This document shows positions 16,878 through 25,304 of a DNA stretch of 64,000 nt, piece by piece. Below the pieces are notes generated by a model that searched no databases, was not told where the DNA came from, and saw only the letters and a list, made by a program, of their open reading frames with translations. The translations under genes were made by a program, and so were the position numbers. Location: the NCBI GenBank assembly GCA_047974375.1, contig JBKECF010000004.1, positions 150,439 through 214,438 on the forward strand. The letters run 5' to 3'. The number at the start of each line of letters is the position of its first letter. The stretch's first letter is position 1. The stretch comes from JBKECF01 sp047974375. GTDB lineage: Bacteria; Bacillota; Clostridia; Lachnospirales; CAMZNU01.

Positions 16878-18431
16878 TTACTCCTTTTCCGTTAAGAATT
16901 TGTTAAATTGTCTTTCATATTCAGCAATAACTATGTCAAGTCCTGCTGTTTTCATTTTTGCTATAGCGTCTGGATATGCTTCTTCATATTCAACAACACC
17001 AAATCTAATAGGGTATATAGTTGTTGCAAGTTGTGCCACGCAGTTAGCATATTCTGCTTGAACTGGCGTTGGATCAAATGTAAATCCAGTTACTATACTT
17101 AATTGATAATTTTTTGGCTCAGCCTTTAATCTTTCCACATATTCATCTGTTTGATTTACATCTATAAGCATGTTTGGCAAATACCCTATTTGCCATGTAG
17201 GGAATTGATATGTTGGTGCATCTGGATTTGCTGAATCTTTTATATACTCAAACCTTCCGTCGCCAACTGAATTGTAGTCAATACCTTCTTCTCCTAAATT
17301 TAATAAACTCATATTTTTTTCAGAACCATATGCCCAATCCAAAAATTCCAGTGCTTCTTTAGGATTCTCTGCTGTAACTGGAACGGCATTGGAATTTAAC
17401 ACAGGCATAAATACATATTGACCACTATTAGGATTTAAAAAGAAATCTTCAACGGTTGCATCAAGGCCCTTGTCGTTATACCCTGCTTGACTTACTAAAT
17501 TAAAACTCCCTAATCCTGCTAAAAAATCGCCAAATTCTCCAGCCTTAGTTCTTTCATCAACAGGTAAACTAAGAACGTCAGGATTTATGAGTCCGTTAAT
17601 GTATAACTCTCTATAATATTCAGCATCCATTTTGAATTCTTCAGTTTCTAACCAAGATTTAACTTCGCCCAGTTCATTTACATAAATAAGAGGATTATTA
17701 AAGTTTACATAAAACGGCCATGTGTCATAGGTCCTATGTAACCAAACAGGGGTTCTATTTATTTCATGATCCCATGCATAAATGTTTACAGAATCACCCC
17801 AGTATTCTTTTTGGGCTTTTAGTGCTTCCATTATTTCATTACCATCCTCAGGCAGTGGAAGATCTAATTTATCTAAAATATCTGTTCGTATGGTTACTGT
17901 GCCTGTTTCCCCATTCATATCCATAGCATTTGTCCATACATTTGGAACAGAATATATTTTCCCATTTACTGTTACAGCGTCCCATTCATAATCTTTAATT
18001 TTTTCTTGTAAACTGGGTACTTTTGCTAAGTGTTCGTTAAGTGGTTTAAGTGCACCACGTCCTACATAACTACCGGTTGGTACTCCGTTCTCCATTACAT
18101 GTAGTAGATCAAATTCTTCTCCTGTGGAAAGCATCATATTAATTTTTTGATCCCATGCATCCCAAGCTATAAATGTTGGGTCAAATTGAATATTAAGTCC
18201 ATCGGCAAGTAGTTTTTTGTTAATTTCTTTAGTAATTCTTGGTTGATCTTCATGAGCGGTACCAGGTCCTACAAATTTAACAGTAACTGTCTCTTCAGCT
18301 GTTTCTGAGGTTGTGTCGCTATTAGCGGCTGTATTATTTGCGTTAGCACCTATATCTTCTGGTTTTACAGTGCCACAACCAAACGCAAATAACATAATAG
18401 TTGCTAAGCATAAAGCTTTTAATTTTTTCAT
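16878..18431 (-). CDS. ABC transporter sugar-binding lipoprotein
   Basis: The 517-residue protein has a lipoprotein signal (lipobox AFGC, cysteine near residue 19), an acidic Thr/Ser linker, and a large extracellular solute-binding fold of the LplA/YtcQ type, including KINMMLSTGEEFDLLHVMEN and YGSEKNMSLLNLG. Large binding proteins of this group capture oligosaccharides. The genes upstream encode the two matching permeases and the one downstream a GH28-like enzyme. No ATPase gene is present, so a shared MsmX-type ATPase elsewhere must power the system. Confidence 0.9.
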   Translation of the reverse strand: MKKLKALCLATIMLFAFGCGTVKPEDIGANANNTAANSDTTSETAEETVTVKFVGPGTAHEDQPRITKEINKKLLADGLNIQFDPTFIAWDAWDQKINMMLSTGEEFDLLHVMENGVPTGSYVGRGALKPLNEHLAKVPSLQEKIKDYEWDAVTVNGKIYSVPNVWTNAMDMNGETGTVTIRTDILDKLDLPLPEDGNEIMEALKAQKEYWGDSVNIYAWDHEINRTPVWLHRTYDTWPFYVNFNNPLIYVNELGEVKSWLETEEFKMDAEYYRELYINGLINPDVLSLPVDERTKAGEFGDFLAGLGSFNLVSQAGYNDKGLDATVEDFFLNPNSGQYVFMPVLNSNAVPVTAENPKEALEFLDWAYGSEKNMSLLNLGEEGIDYNSVGDGRFEYIKDSANPDAPTYQFPTWQIGYLPNMLIDVNQTDEYVERLKAEPKNYQLSIVTGFTFDPTPVQAEYANCVAQLATTIYPIRFGVVEYEEAYPDAIAKMKTAGLDIVIAEYERQFNKFLTEKE

Positions 18432-18453
18432 AGAATTCTCCTTTACTTATAAA

Positions 18454-19359
18454 TTAGCCTTTTACAGCTCCGATAGTTAATCCTTTTATAAAATATTTTT
18501 GTAAAAATGGATAAAGTAAAATAATTGGTCCTATAGTTATAATTACGGTAGCCATTTTAAGTGAATCTGTTGGTAAGTTAGCAAGGGAAGTATTTCCTTG
18601 TATTTGTGTCATCATTGCTATGTCGGATTGCATTTTATATAAAATAAATTGTAACGGATAAAGTGTAGGTGTATCAACTAGCATTATTGCATTCATCCAG
18701 TTGTTCCAATAGCCAAGTCCATAGAATAAAATCAAAGTCGCTATCACAGGCTTGCAAAGTGGTAAATAAATTTTAAATAAAATAATAAAGTCGTTGGCAC
18801 CATCTATTTTTGCTGACTCCATTAATGAGTCGGGTACAGACTTTATATAGTTCTTTGCTAAATACATATTAAATGGATTAAATAGCATAGTAGGGATAAT
18901 TAGTGCCAATATATTATCTACAAGGCCTAATGTTTGACACATAAAATACCACGGAACAAGCCCTGTAGTAAATAACATTGAAAATAGGAAGAACATAGAA
19001 AAATAATTCCTAAAAGCAACTTTCTTGTTATTTAGTGTATAAGCGCACATAATGGTTATTAAAACAGCTAGAAAAGTTCCTATAACTGTTGTAAAGATAG
19101 AAACTCCATAACTTCTATAAATTGATGATGTAGCAAATAATAGCTCATAGGCTCTTGTGCTAAATTGGGGTGGAATTAATCTAAATCCGTATTGATTTAT
19201 TGCAGCTTGCTCCGTTAAGGAAATTGATAAAACTAATAAAATAGGAATAACACAACTTAAAACAAAAAATAATATAAATGTGGAAATTATAAAATTAGGT
19301 AAATTATATTTTTTCAAAATTTCTTCCTTTCTTCTATTTGACGTCATTTTCCTATTCAT
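18454..19359 (-). CDS. Carbohydrate ABC permease, YtcP/LplC type
   Basis: The 301-residue membrane protein has six predicted helices and the ABC coupling motif region DSLMESAKIDGANDFIILFK. Its C-terminus GLTIGAVKG is typical of the LplC/YtcP branch (MalG-like). It pairs with the LplB-type permease 36 bases upstream and with the binding lipoprotein 22 bases downstream. The substrate is inferred from the GH28 enzyme as a pectic oligosaccharide. Confidence 0.92.
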   Translation of the reverse strand: MNRKMTSNRRKEEILKKYNLPNFIISTFILFFVLSCVIPILLVLSISLTEQAAINQYGFRLIPPQFSTRAYELLFATSSIYRSYGVSIFTTVIGTFLAVLITIMCAYTLNNKKVAFRNYFSMFFLFSMLFTTGLVPWYFMCQTLGLVDNILALIIPTMLFNPFNMYLAKNYIKSVPDSLMESAKIDGANDFIILFKIYLPLCKPVIATLILFYGLGYWNNWMNAIMLVDTPTLYPLQFILYKMQSDIAMMTQIQGNTSLANLPTDSLKMATVIITIGPIILLYPFLQKYFIKGLTIGAVKG

Positions 19360-19395
19360 AGATGAAGAGGTTTGTACGATGGGTTTTCAGCATGG

Positions 19396-20322
19396 CTAGA
19401 ACAATGAATTGTCAGGTGACTTTCTTTTTACAATTAAGTTGGTACCGAGAACCAATACAAAACCTACAATTGATTGATAAAGTCCTATGGCTGTTGCAAC
19501 TCCTGGGTCGCCGATTGTTCTTAATGCACGATATACATATGTATCAATTACATCTGTAGTCGGCAAAAGAACGCCGTTGTCACCAATAATAGGGTATAGC
19601 ATGCCGAAATCTCCATAGAATATCTTTCCTATAGATAATAAAGTAAGGATGGTAATAGTTGGAACTAGTAGTGGTAGTGTAATTGATAAAAGTTGTCGCC
19701 ATCTATTGGCGCCATCAATTTGTGCGGCTTCATAGATTTCGGAGTCGATACCTGTCATCGTTGCCAAGTAAATAATACTGGTCATACCGGCATCTTTCCA
19801 AATTTTTAAAATAATAAGTATAGCTGTCCAATAACTAGCGTTTGCATAGAAGTTAATGGTATTTAAACCTATACTTTCTAAAATAGAATTAATGAAGCCA
19901 TTTTCTGTAGATAGAAATGCATAGATAATAAGACTTGCTACAACCCAAGATATAAAATTTGGGAAGATGGCAAGGGATTGAGTTACCTTTTTAAAATATT
20001 TCATTCTTATTTCATTAAATAAAATAGCAAGTATTAGAGCGAATAATGTAATGAAGAATATGAACAATACATTCAATTTAATTGTATTGTAAGTAACTCG
20101 TAGGGCGTCGCTGGATTGAAAAAAAAACTTGAAATTGGAAAATCCAACCCATGGACTTCTAAAAACCCCTTTTGTATAATCCATTCTTTTAAAAGCCATA
20201 ATTAAATATGGCAAAGTTAAGTAGCTAAATAAAAAAACATAAATAAATGCAGGAAATAACAATGCATAGGATTGATAGTTATCTTTTATGTCTTTAAATA
20301 AGCTCGGTTTTGTCTTTTTCAT
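19396..20322 (-). CDS. Carbohydrate ABC permease, LplB type
   Basis: The 308-residue membrane protein has the LplB pattern LFPAFIYVFLFSYLTLPY at the start and the coupling motif EIYEAAQIDGANRWRQLLSI. It is the first gene of the operon. The ribosome binding site aaaagaggtg precedes the ATG at 20322, and the promoter must lie in the gene-free stretch upstream. Confidence 0.92.
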   Translation of the reverse strand: MKKTKPSLFKDIKDNYQSYALLFPAFIYVFLFSYLTLPYLIMAFKRMDYTKGVFRSPWVGFSNFKFFFQSSDALRVTYNTIKLNVLFIFFITLFALILAILFNEIRMKYFKKVTQSLAIFPNFISWVVASLIIYAFLSTENGFINSILESIGLNTINFYANASYWTAILIILKIWKDAGMTSIIYLATMTGIDSEIYEAAQIDGANRWRQLLSITLPLLVPTITILTLLSIGKIFYGDFGMLYPIIGDNGVLLPTTDVIDTYVYRALRTIGDPGVATAIGLYQSIVGFVLVLGTNLIVKRKSPDNSLF

Positions 20323-20532
20323 TTTTCACCTCTTTTTTATAGTTATTTTCCCTACATTTAATTTAATGCTTTTTAAATACATAAAAAAAGTTTAAATTAG
20401 CGTTTTTAAATATTTTAAATACTTTGAAAATTTGTTTAGAATTAATATTTAAAATTTAAATATAGATAAAAGCCTTATAAAATTAGGGTTTTGGTTAGTA
20501 TTTATATTTTTGTTTAAGAAAATAATGGTAAT

Positions 20533-20946
20533 GGAAATTTTATGTATTATGCAAAATTTCAACACTTTAGAATTCTATTTTTTTCATTACTATCTAACTG
20601 GGTATTTTTTATTTCAATTTTAGTGATTGGTATATATTAATCGGTAAGAATTAGACCCCCACCTCAATACTGGCTTCTGGTCGTTTACTGCGTGAACTGC
20701 TCTATTATGCAGGTAAATAGGTGGTAGGACTGTATAATTCGCCGCTTAGTAGTGGTACAAGCTCACACTGACGGATAGGTCTATTGACTTAACTAGATTA
20801 GAAAAAGCCAAGGATAATTTCTTAGTATTGATAAACCGATTGCTTGAATAGGTGAAGAGATAGGAATTTCAAATTCGAACTATTTTTATACTCTTTTTAA
20901 AAAGAAATATGGTATGACACCAACTGAATATCGGAGTACCATGTGA
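20533..20946 (+). pseudogene. Internally deleted copy of the AraC regulator
   Basis: Bases 20533-20640 match the first membrane-helix part of the regulator at 21521 (near-identical run at tattatgcaaaatttca). Bases about 20789-20946 match its last 50 codons, ending with the same stop. The middle, about 1.9 kb in the intact gene, is gone and replaced by 150 bases holding pieces of two repeat families. Several small changes also break the frame. It is a dead duplicate. Confidence 0.85.
20640..20788. repeat. Repeat debris inside the regulator pseudogene
   Basis: The left part contains tggtcgtttactgcgtgaac, close to a unit of the hairpin array at 28.1 kb. The right part ends in ggataggtctattgac, the right end of the palindromic repeat seen whole near 42.03 kb. 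It marks the deletion junction. Confidence 0.6.
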
Positions 20947-21060
20947 GCTATAGGTATTCACTTTTGATTTTTTTATATTTTTAAAAAGATATTGAGATTT
21001 TAGGATAAAGACGTTTTTTGTAGTTTTTACGATAAGAGTAGAAACAAAATTTGAAACTAC

Positions 21061-21234
21061 AACAATCAATCTTTTTCTTATAACGCTATTTCTACAAAAG
21101 CTGAAGGAGATAGAGCGTGCAAATTTTCGTCTATCTTTCTAGATGAAATAAATAAAATTAAGGGTCAAAAAAACATACCTCAGCAACCGAAAATAAGTGA
21201 TTTGCAAGGTAGTATTATCGATATTAAAATTTGA
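21061..21234 (+). pseudogene. C-terminal fragment of a paralogue of the 29.0-kb gene
   Basis: The reading ends EGDRACKFSSIFLDEINK and then DLQGSIIDIKI before a TGA. It matches the last 55 residues of the protein at 29024-29671 (EGDRARKFHSIYLDELNK, DLHGSIIDTKV). The 5' part is missing. A hairpin terminator follows at once. Confidence 0.8.
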
Positions 21235-21241
21235 TATATTT

Positions 21242-21277
21242 CCCAATTTATTTAACTTTACAGTAAAATAAATTGGG
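21242..21277. terminator. Hairpin after the paralogue fragment
   Basis: Arms cccaatttattt and aaataaattggg with an 11-base loop. The same two arms occur near 29679 and 30139, but there they are separated by a whole gene. Confidence 0.7.
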
Positions 21278-21288
21278 ATAATATAGAT

Positions 21289-21337
21289 AGGGGCTGTCTT
21301 AAGTAGGTTTATTCTATTATAAGATAGCCCCTTTTTA
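21289..21337. terminator. Terminator of the GGCTGTC repeat family
   Basis: Arms aggggctgtctta and taagatagcccct with a T run. Related gggctg...cagcccc hairpins or halves occur at 25.2, 27.0, 30.55 and 49.9 kb. Confidence 0.7.
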
Positions 21338-21355
21338 TTAAAATCAAATTCTTTT

Positions 21356-21556
21356 AATTCCGTATTTAAATAGCGTCATTGCTTTTAGTACAATAATTAT
21401 AACTTAAAAAATATTTTAACCATTGAAAAACACAAAAAACTATGCTATATTCAATTTACAGGTAGAAATCCATTTCTCTAAACTAAAATTTGTATAATTA
21501 TATTGAAAGGTTGTGTAAATATGAGTAAAGTATTTAAAAATATCCATAAAATTCCT
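21356..21556 (+). promoter_or_regulatory. xylA-like promoter and leader ahead of AraC gene
   Basis: About 200 bases match the region 23702-23904 upstream of xylA, including the promoter (TTGAAA at 21423, 17-base spacer, TATATT at 21446), the ribosome binding site gaaagg and the first codons. The matching ends soon after codon 12 of both genes. The regulator thus appears to be driven by a copy of the xylA promoter. Confidence 0.85.
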
Positions 21557-23683
21557 GATAGGAATTTTATGGATTATGCAAAATTTCAGCATTTTAGAAT
21601 TCTATTTTTTTCATTACTATCTATCTGGATATTTTTTATTTCAATTTTAGTAATTGGTGTATATATTAATTATAGAAATCGCGTTAACAATGATATAGAG
21701 TCATATTTAATGGATAAAACTAATGAAATAGATAAATATACAGAGGATATGGTTGTAAATTTAGTAGATGCTACATATTCTCTCGTAAGTGATATAAATG
21801 TTCATAATGTTTTGTATTCTGATCAAAAGGAACCCATTATAGATGCCCAAGCGATTTCAGTTCTAAAACAAGTTAAAAATATATATCCGTATATTTCGAG
21901 TGTAGGGGTTTACAATTCCTCTAGCAACAGATATTTTACAACTAATGGAATTTTTTATGACATATATTTTCCTACAGCAAAAAATATTGTTGAGATACGA
22001 GTGAAAAGTAGAGAAATAAATACAGGGTCTCCAGAACATGTAACAACAATTTATATATATTTTAAGTTTTCAAAGGATAAAAATACATTTATTTCTTATG
22101 ATATTGATACGGAGTACATGAACAATAAAATAGGAAAAATGAATTCTAGTTCTTTTTATGAAACGGAACAATATGTGTTAAGTGACGGAATATCATTTAG
22201 TACTATGGCAGCGAATGAAGGTGTGTACGCTGATTTGAAAGAAAGCAGGAATAGAAAAGTTTACACATCAGTAAACGAACATTTTGAATTTATAACGGTT
22301 GCTAATATTGATAATGTTTTAATTGGTATGGCGAGAATTCTTTACTTAGTGATATTTGCCTCCATAGTATTTTTTATCATAGGGTTTGTATTACTAATGA
22401 TTTTGGCAAGAAAAATATATCGACCAATTGCTAGTTTATTAAACACTATGAATTTTAAAAATATAAAAGAGGAGGATATAACATATAATGAATTTGAATT
22501 TTTTGATAGCAAATTTTTGGAGTATGTCAATAAGGTGAAATATTTAGAAAAAAATATGGCTTATTTGCAAGAGCCTATTAGGAAGAGTAATATAAATAGG
22601 CTAATACTTGGTGGTTCTGTAGATATAGATGAAGTAAAATATGAACTTTCTAAGTATTTTACTATTATTAATGTGTATATAGATAGCTATTCCAACTTTG
22701 TTCTGAAAATAAATAATGAGCAAAATTTATATTATTTTATAATTTCAAATGTAATTGGTGAATTTATGGAAGAATTTGGTAAAATAGATAGTTTTTATTC
22801 CTATGATGGTATTGTTAAGTTTCTACTTTACTCTGACGGTATTGATATTGATAAGGAAATACATAGTATTTTAAGGAAAGCAATTGATATGATTAAAACT
22901 AATTTTTCAGTATCACTATCGGTGACGGTCGGAGAGAATGTTGTAGATATAATGGATTTAAATACTTCCTACCGATCGGCTGTAAAAAGAAGTAATGAGT
23001 TATTTTTTAAAGGTATGAATGCTATTATTTTAAACGACTACGTAAGAGACGCTACAAAAGCGTATCCGAAGGAAATAGAAATAGAAATAATTAAAAATAT
23101 AAAATTAAATAATGAAGATAAGATTAATGAAAATAATATAAAATTTATGGAGTACTTGAAACACACCACTTATTTTTTATGTAGGAAACACATCACAGAA
23201 TTAATTTATGGAGTGATAAGTAAAATAGATATACCTGCGGAAAACTATATGGAAGGAATTGATAAAATAGAAAAAGAGGAATATTTTTCTAATGTTAAGG
23301 AGTTATTAAATGATTTGTTCAAAAATATTTCAATAGATATTTTTGAGAATAGTAATAAAGGTAATTTTGAACTAGTTGAAAAAGTTAAAGAATATATTCT
23401 AAGCGAATATGAAAATATTAATTTAAATACAAACGAAATAGCTGATGTATTTAAATTGTCAACGGTTTATCTTGGCAAAATATTTAAAACTATTGCAAAT
23501 ACGAGCATAAGTGATTTTATTAATTTAACTAGATTAGAAAAAGCCAAAGAGTTAATTTCTTCTACTGATAAACCGATTGCTCGAATAAGTGAAGAGGTAG
23601 GAATTTCAAATTCGAACTATTTTTATACTCTTTTTAAAAAGAAATATGGTATGACACCAACTGAATATCGGAGTACCATGTGA
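21521..23683 (+). CDS. Membrane-bound AraC family regulator
   Basis: From the ATG at 21521 the product has 720 residues; a TTG 18 bases upstream lies within the ribosome-binding region and is unlikely. The first 12 residues (MSKVFKNIHKIP) mirror those of xylA (MSEVFKNIPKIS). Then come a membrane helix (FFSLLSIWIFFISILVIGVY), an outside domain of about 220 residues, a second helix (LVIFASIVFFIIGFVLLMIL), a linker, and a C-terminal AraC domain (LNTNEIADVFKLSTVYLGKI, SNSNYFYTLFKKKYGMTPTE). Such one-component sensors control neighbouring oligosaccharide ABC operons; here the targets may be the 20-kb operon or xylAB. Confidence 0.9.
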   Translation: MSKVFKNIHKIPDRNFMDYAKFQHFRILFFSLLSIWIFFISILVIGVYINYRNRVNNDIESYLMDKTNEIDKYTEDMVVNLVDATYSLVSDINVHNVLYSDQKEPIIDAQAISVLKQVKNIYPYISSVGVYNSSSNRYFTTNGIFYDIYFPTAKNIVEIRVKSREINTGSPEHVTTIYIYFKFSKDKNTFISYDIDTEYMNNKIGKMNSSSFYETEQYVLSDGISFSTMAANEGVYADLKESRNRKVYTSVNEHFEFITVANIDNVLIGMARILYLVIFASIVFFIIGFVLLMILARKIYRPIASLLNTMNFKNIKEEDITYNEFEFFDSKFLEYVNKVKYLEKNMAYLQEPIRKSNINRLILGGSVDIDEVKYELSKYFTIINVYIDSYSNFVLKINNEQNLYYFIISNVIGEFMEEFGKIDSFYSYDGIVKFLLYSDGIDIDKEIHSILRKAIDMIKTNFSVSLSVTVGENVVDIMDLNTSYRSAVKRSNELFFKGMNAIILNDYVRDATKAYPKEIEIEIIKNIKLNNEDKINENNIKFMEYLKHTTYFLCRKHITELIYGVISKIDIPAENYMEGIDKIEKEEYFSNVKELLNDLFKNISIDIFENSNKGNFELVEKVKEYILSEYENINLNTNEIADVFKLSTVYLGKIFKTIANTSISDFINLTRLEKAKELISSTDKPIARISEEVGISNSNYFYTLFKKKYGMTPTEYRSTM

Positions 23684-23701
23684 GCTATTGGTATTCACTT
23701 T

Positions 23702-23868
23702 TAATTCCGTATTTAAATAGCATTATTGCTTTTAGTGCAATAATTACAACTAAAAAAAATATTTTAACCATTGAAAAATACAAAAAACTATGCTATATTC
23801 AATTTACAGATGGAAACCCATTTCCGTAAACTGAAATTTGTATAATTATATTGAAAGGTTGTGTAAAT
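23702..23868 (+). promoter_or_regulatory. xylA promoter region
   Basis: TTGAAA at 23771-23776 and TATATT at 23794-23799 are 17 bases apart. Downstream is a small inverted repeat ggaaacccatttcc (about 23812-23825), a possible operator. The copy ahead of the AraC gene has ggtagaaatccatttctc, so that motif is less perfect there. Confidence 0.75.
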
Positions 23869-25197
23869 ATGAGTGAAGTATTTAAAAATATTCCTAAAAT
23901 TTCTTTTGAAGGACCAACAACAAAAAATCCATTGGCATTTCGTTATTACGAACCAGAAAAAATGGTACAAGGCAAACCAATGAAGGAACATTTAAAATTT
24001 GCCCTTTCTTGGTGGCATACATTATGTGCAGCTGGTACAGATATGTTTGGTAACGACACAGCAGACAAAAGCTTTGGTTCTACTAGTAATACAAGTAAAA
24101 TGGACCATGCCAAAAATAAAATAGATGCAGGATTTGAGTTGTTAGACAAACTATCTATGGATTATTTTTGCTATCACGATAGAGATATTGCGCCAGAGGC
24201 TGATAATTTTGTTGAATCAGCGAAAAACTTAGATGAAATAAGCGACTACTTAGTTGAAAAAATGAAGTCAACAGGCAAAAAATGTTTATGGGCAACGGCA
24301 AATTGTTTTACAAATAAAAGATACATGCATGGTGCGGGAACTGCTCCTAATGCAGATGTATTTGCTTTTGCAGCAGGTCAAGTTAAAAAAAGTATAGATA
24401 TAGCACTTAAATTAGGTACAAAGGGCATAGTTTTTTGGGGTGGACGTGAAGGTTACGAAACTCTATTAAATACAAATATGAAATTGGAATTAGATAATTT
24501 AGCAAGATTATTAAAAATGTCTGTGGAGTATGCTAGAAAAAATGGTTTTGATGGAGATTTCTTTATTGAGCCAAAGCCGAAGGAGCCAACAAAACATCAA
24601 TATGATTTCGATACAGCAACAGTTATTTCTTTCTTAAAAACTTATGGCTTAGAGAAAGACTTTAAAATGAATATAGAGGCAAATCACGCAACTCTTGCAG
24701 GCCATACATTCCAACACGAATTAAGACTTGCTAGAGATAGTGGATTTTTCGGTTCAATAGATGCAAACCAAGGAGATATGTTATTAGGTTGGGATACTGA
24801 CCAGTTCCCTACAAATGTCTATGATGCAACTCTTTGTATGTATGAAGTATTAAAAGCTGGCGGTTTTGAAAATGGTGGATTAAACTTTGACTCCAAATCT
24901 AGACGTGGAAGTTTTGAAGCAATTGATATTTTCTATAGCTATATTGCTGGTATGGATACTTTTGCTCAAGGTCTATTAATAGCAGAAAAATTAATTGAAG
25001 ACGGAAGAATAGATAATTTTGTTGAGGAAAGGTACAGCTCTTGGAATAGTGGCATAGGGGCGGACATTATAAATGGCAAAGTAGGTTTGGAAGAACTATA
25101 TGACTATGCTAGCAAAATAGGTGATATTACTAACAATATGAGTAGTAGACAAGAGTATTTAGAAAATATTTTAAATCAAGTAATGTTTACGTTATAA
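23869..25197 (+). CDS. xylA: Xylose isomerase
   Basis: The 442-residue enzyme converts D-xylose to D-xylulose. It is a type II xylose isomerase with the catalytic histidine in YFCYHDRDIAPE, metal ligands in FFIEPKPKEPTKHQYDFD, NIEANHATLAGHTF and SIDANQGDM, and the end motif SSWNSGIG. The start ATG at 23869 is preceded by gaaagg; the TTG at 23851 lies inside the ribosome-binding stretch. A hairpin and a 107-base gap separate it from xylB. Its control region is duplicated ahead of the AraC regulator upstream. Confidence 0.97.
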   Translation: MSEVFKNIPKISFEGPTTKNPLAFRYYEPEKMVQGKPMKEHLKFALSWWHTLCAAGTDMFGNDTADKSFGSTSNTSKMDHAKNKIDAGFELLDKLSMDYFCYHDRDIAPEADNFVESAKNLDEISDYLVEKMKSTGKKCLWATANCFTNKRYMHGAGTAPNADVFAFAAGQVKKSIDIALKLGTKGIVFWGGREGYETLLNTNMKLELDNLARLLKMSVEYARKNGFDGDFFIEPKPKEPTKHQYDFDTATVISFLKTYGLEKDFKMNIEANHATLAGHTFQHELRLARDSGFFGSIDANQGDMLLGWDTDQFPTNVYDATLCMYEVLKAGGFENGGLNFDSKSRRGSFEAIDIFYSYIAGMDTFAQGLLIAEKLIEDGRIDNFVEERYSSWNSGIGADIINGKVGLEELYDYASKIGDITNNMSSRQEYLENILNQVMFTL

Positions 25198-25213
25198 TTT
25201 TTTTAGATATTAT

Positions 25214-25247
25214 AAAAGGCTGTCTATTTTTTAGGCAGCTTTTTTTA
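25214..25247 (+). terminator. Terminator after xylA
   Basis: Arms aaaggctgtc and ggcagcttt with a following T run. It probably gives partial or full termination between xylA and xylB. Confidence 0.65.
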
Positions 25248-25304
25248 CAGAGTAAAGTGCTATAACCTTTGGGTTTATGAGTGAATTTAGAAAGGGAGTA
25301 GATT

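Noticed and set aside
21503..21520. TTG starts upstream of the AraC gene, xylA, pstS and hpf
   Set aside because: In each case the TTG lies in or before the ribosome binding site of a downstream ATG, so the ATG is the better start.
23812..23825. Catabolite-response (cre) site at xylA
   Set aside because: The inverted repeat ggaaacccatttcc lacks the central CG and the TGnAA/TTnCA pattern of cre; it is noted only as a possible operator.
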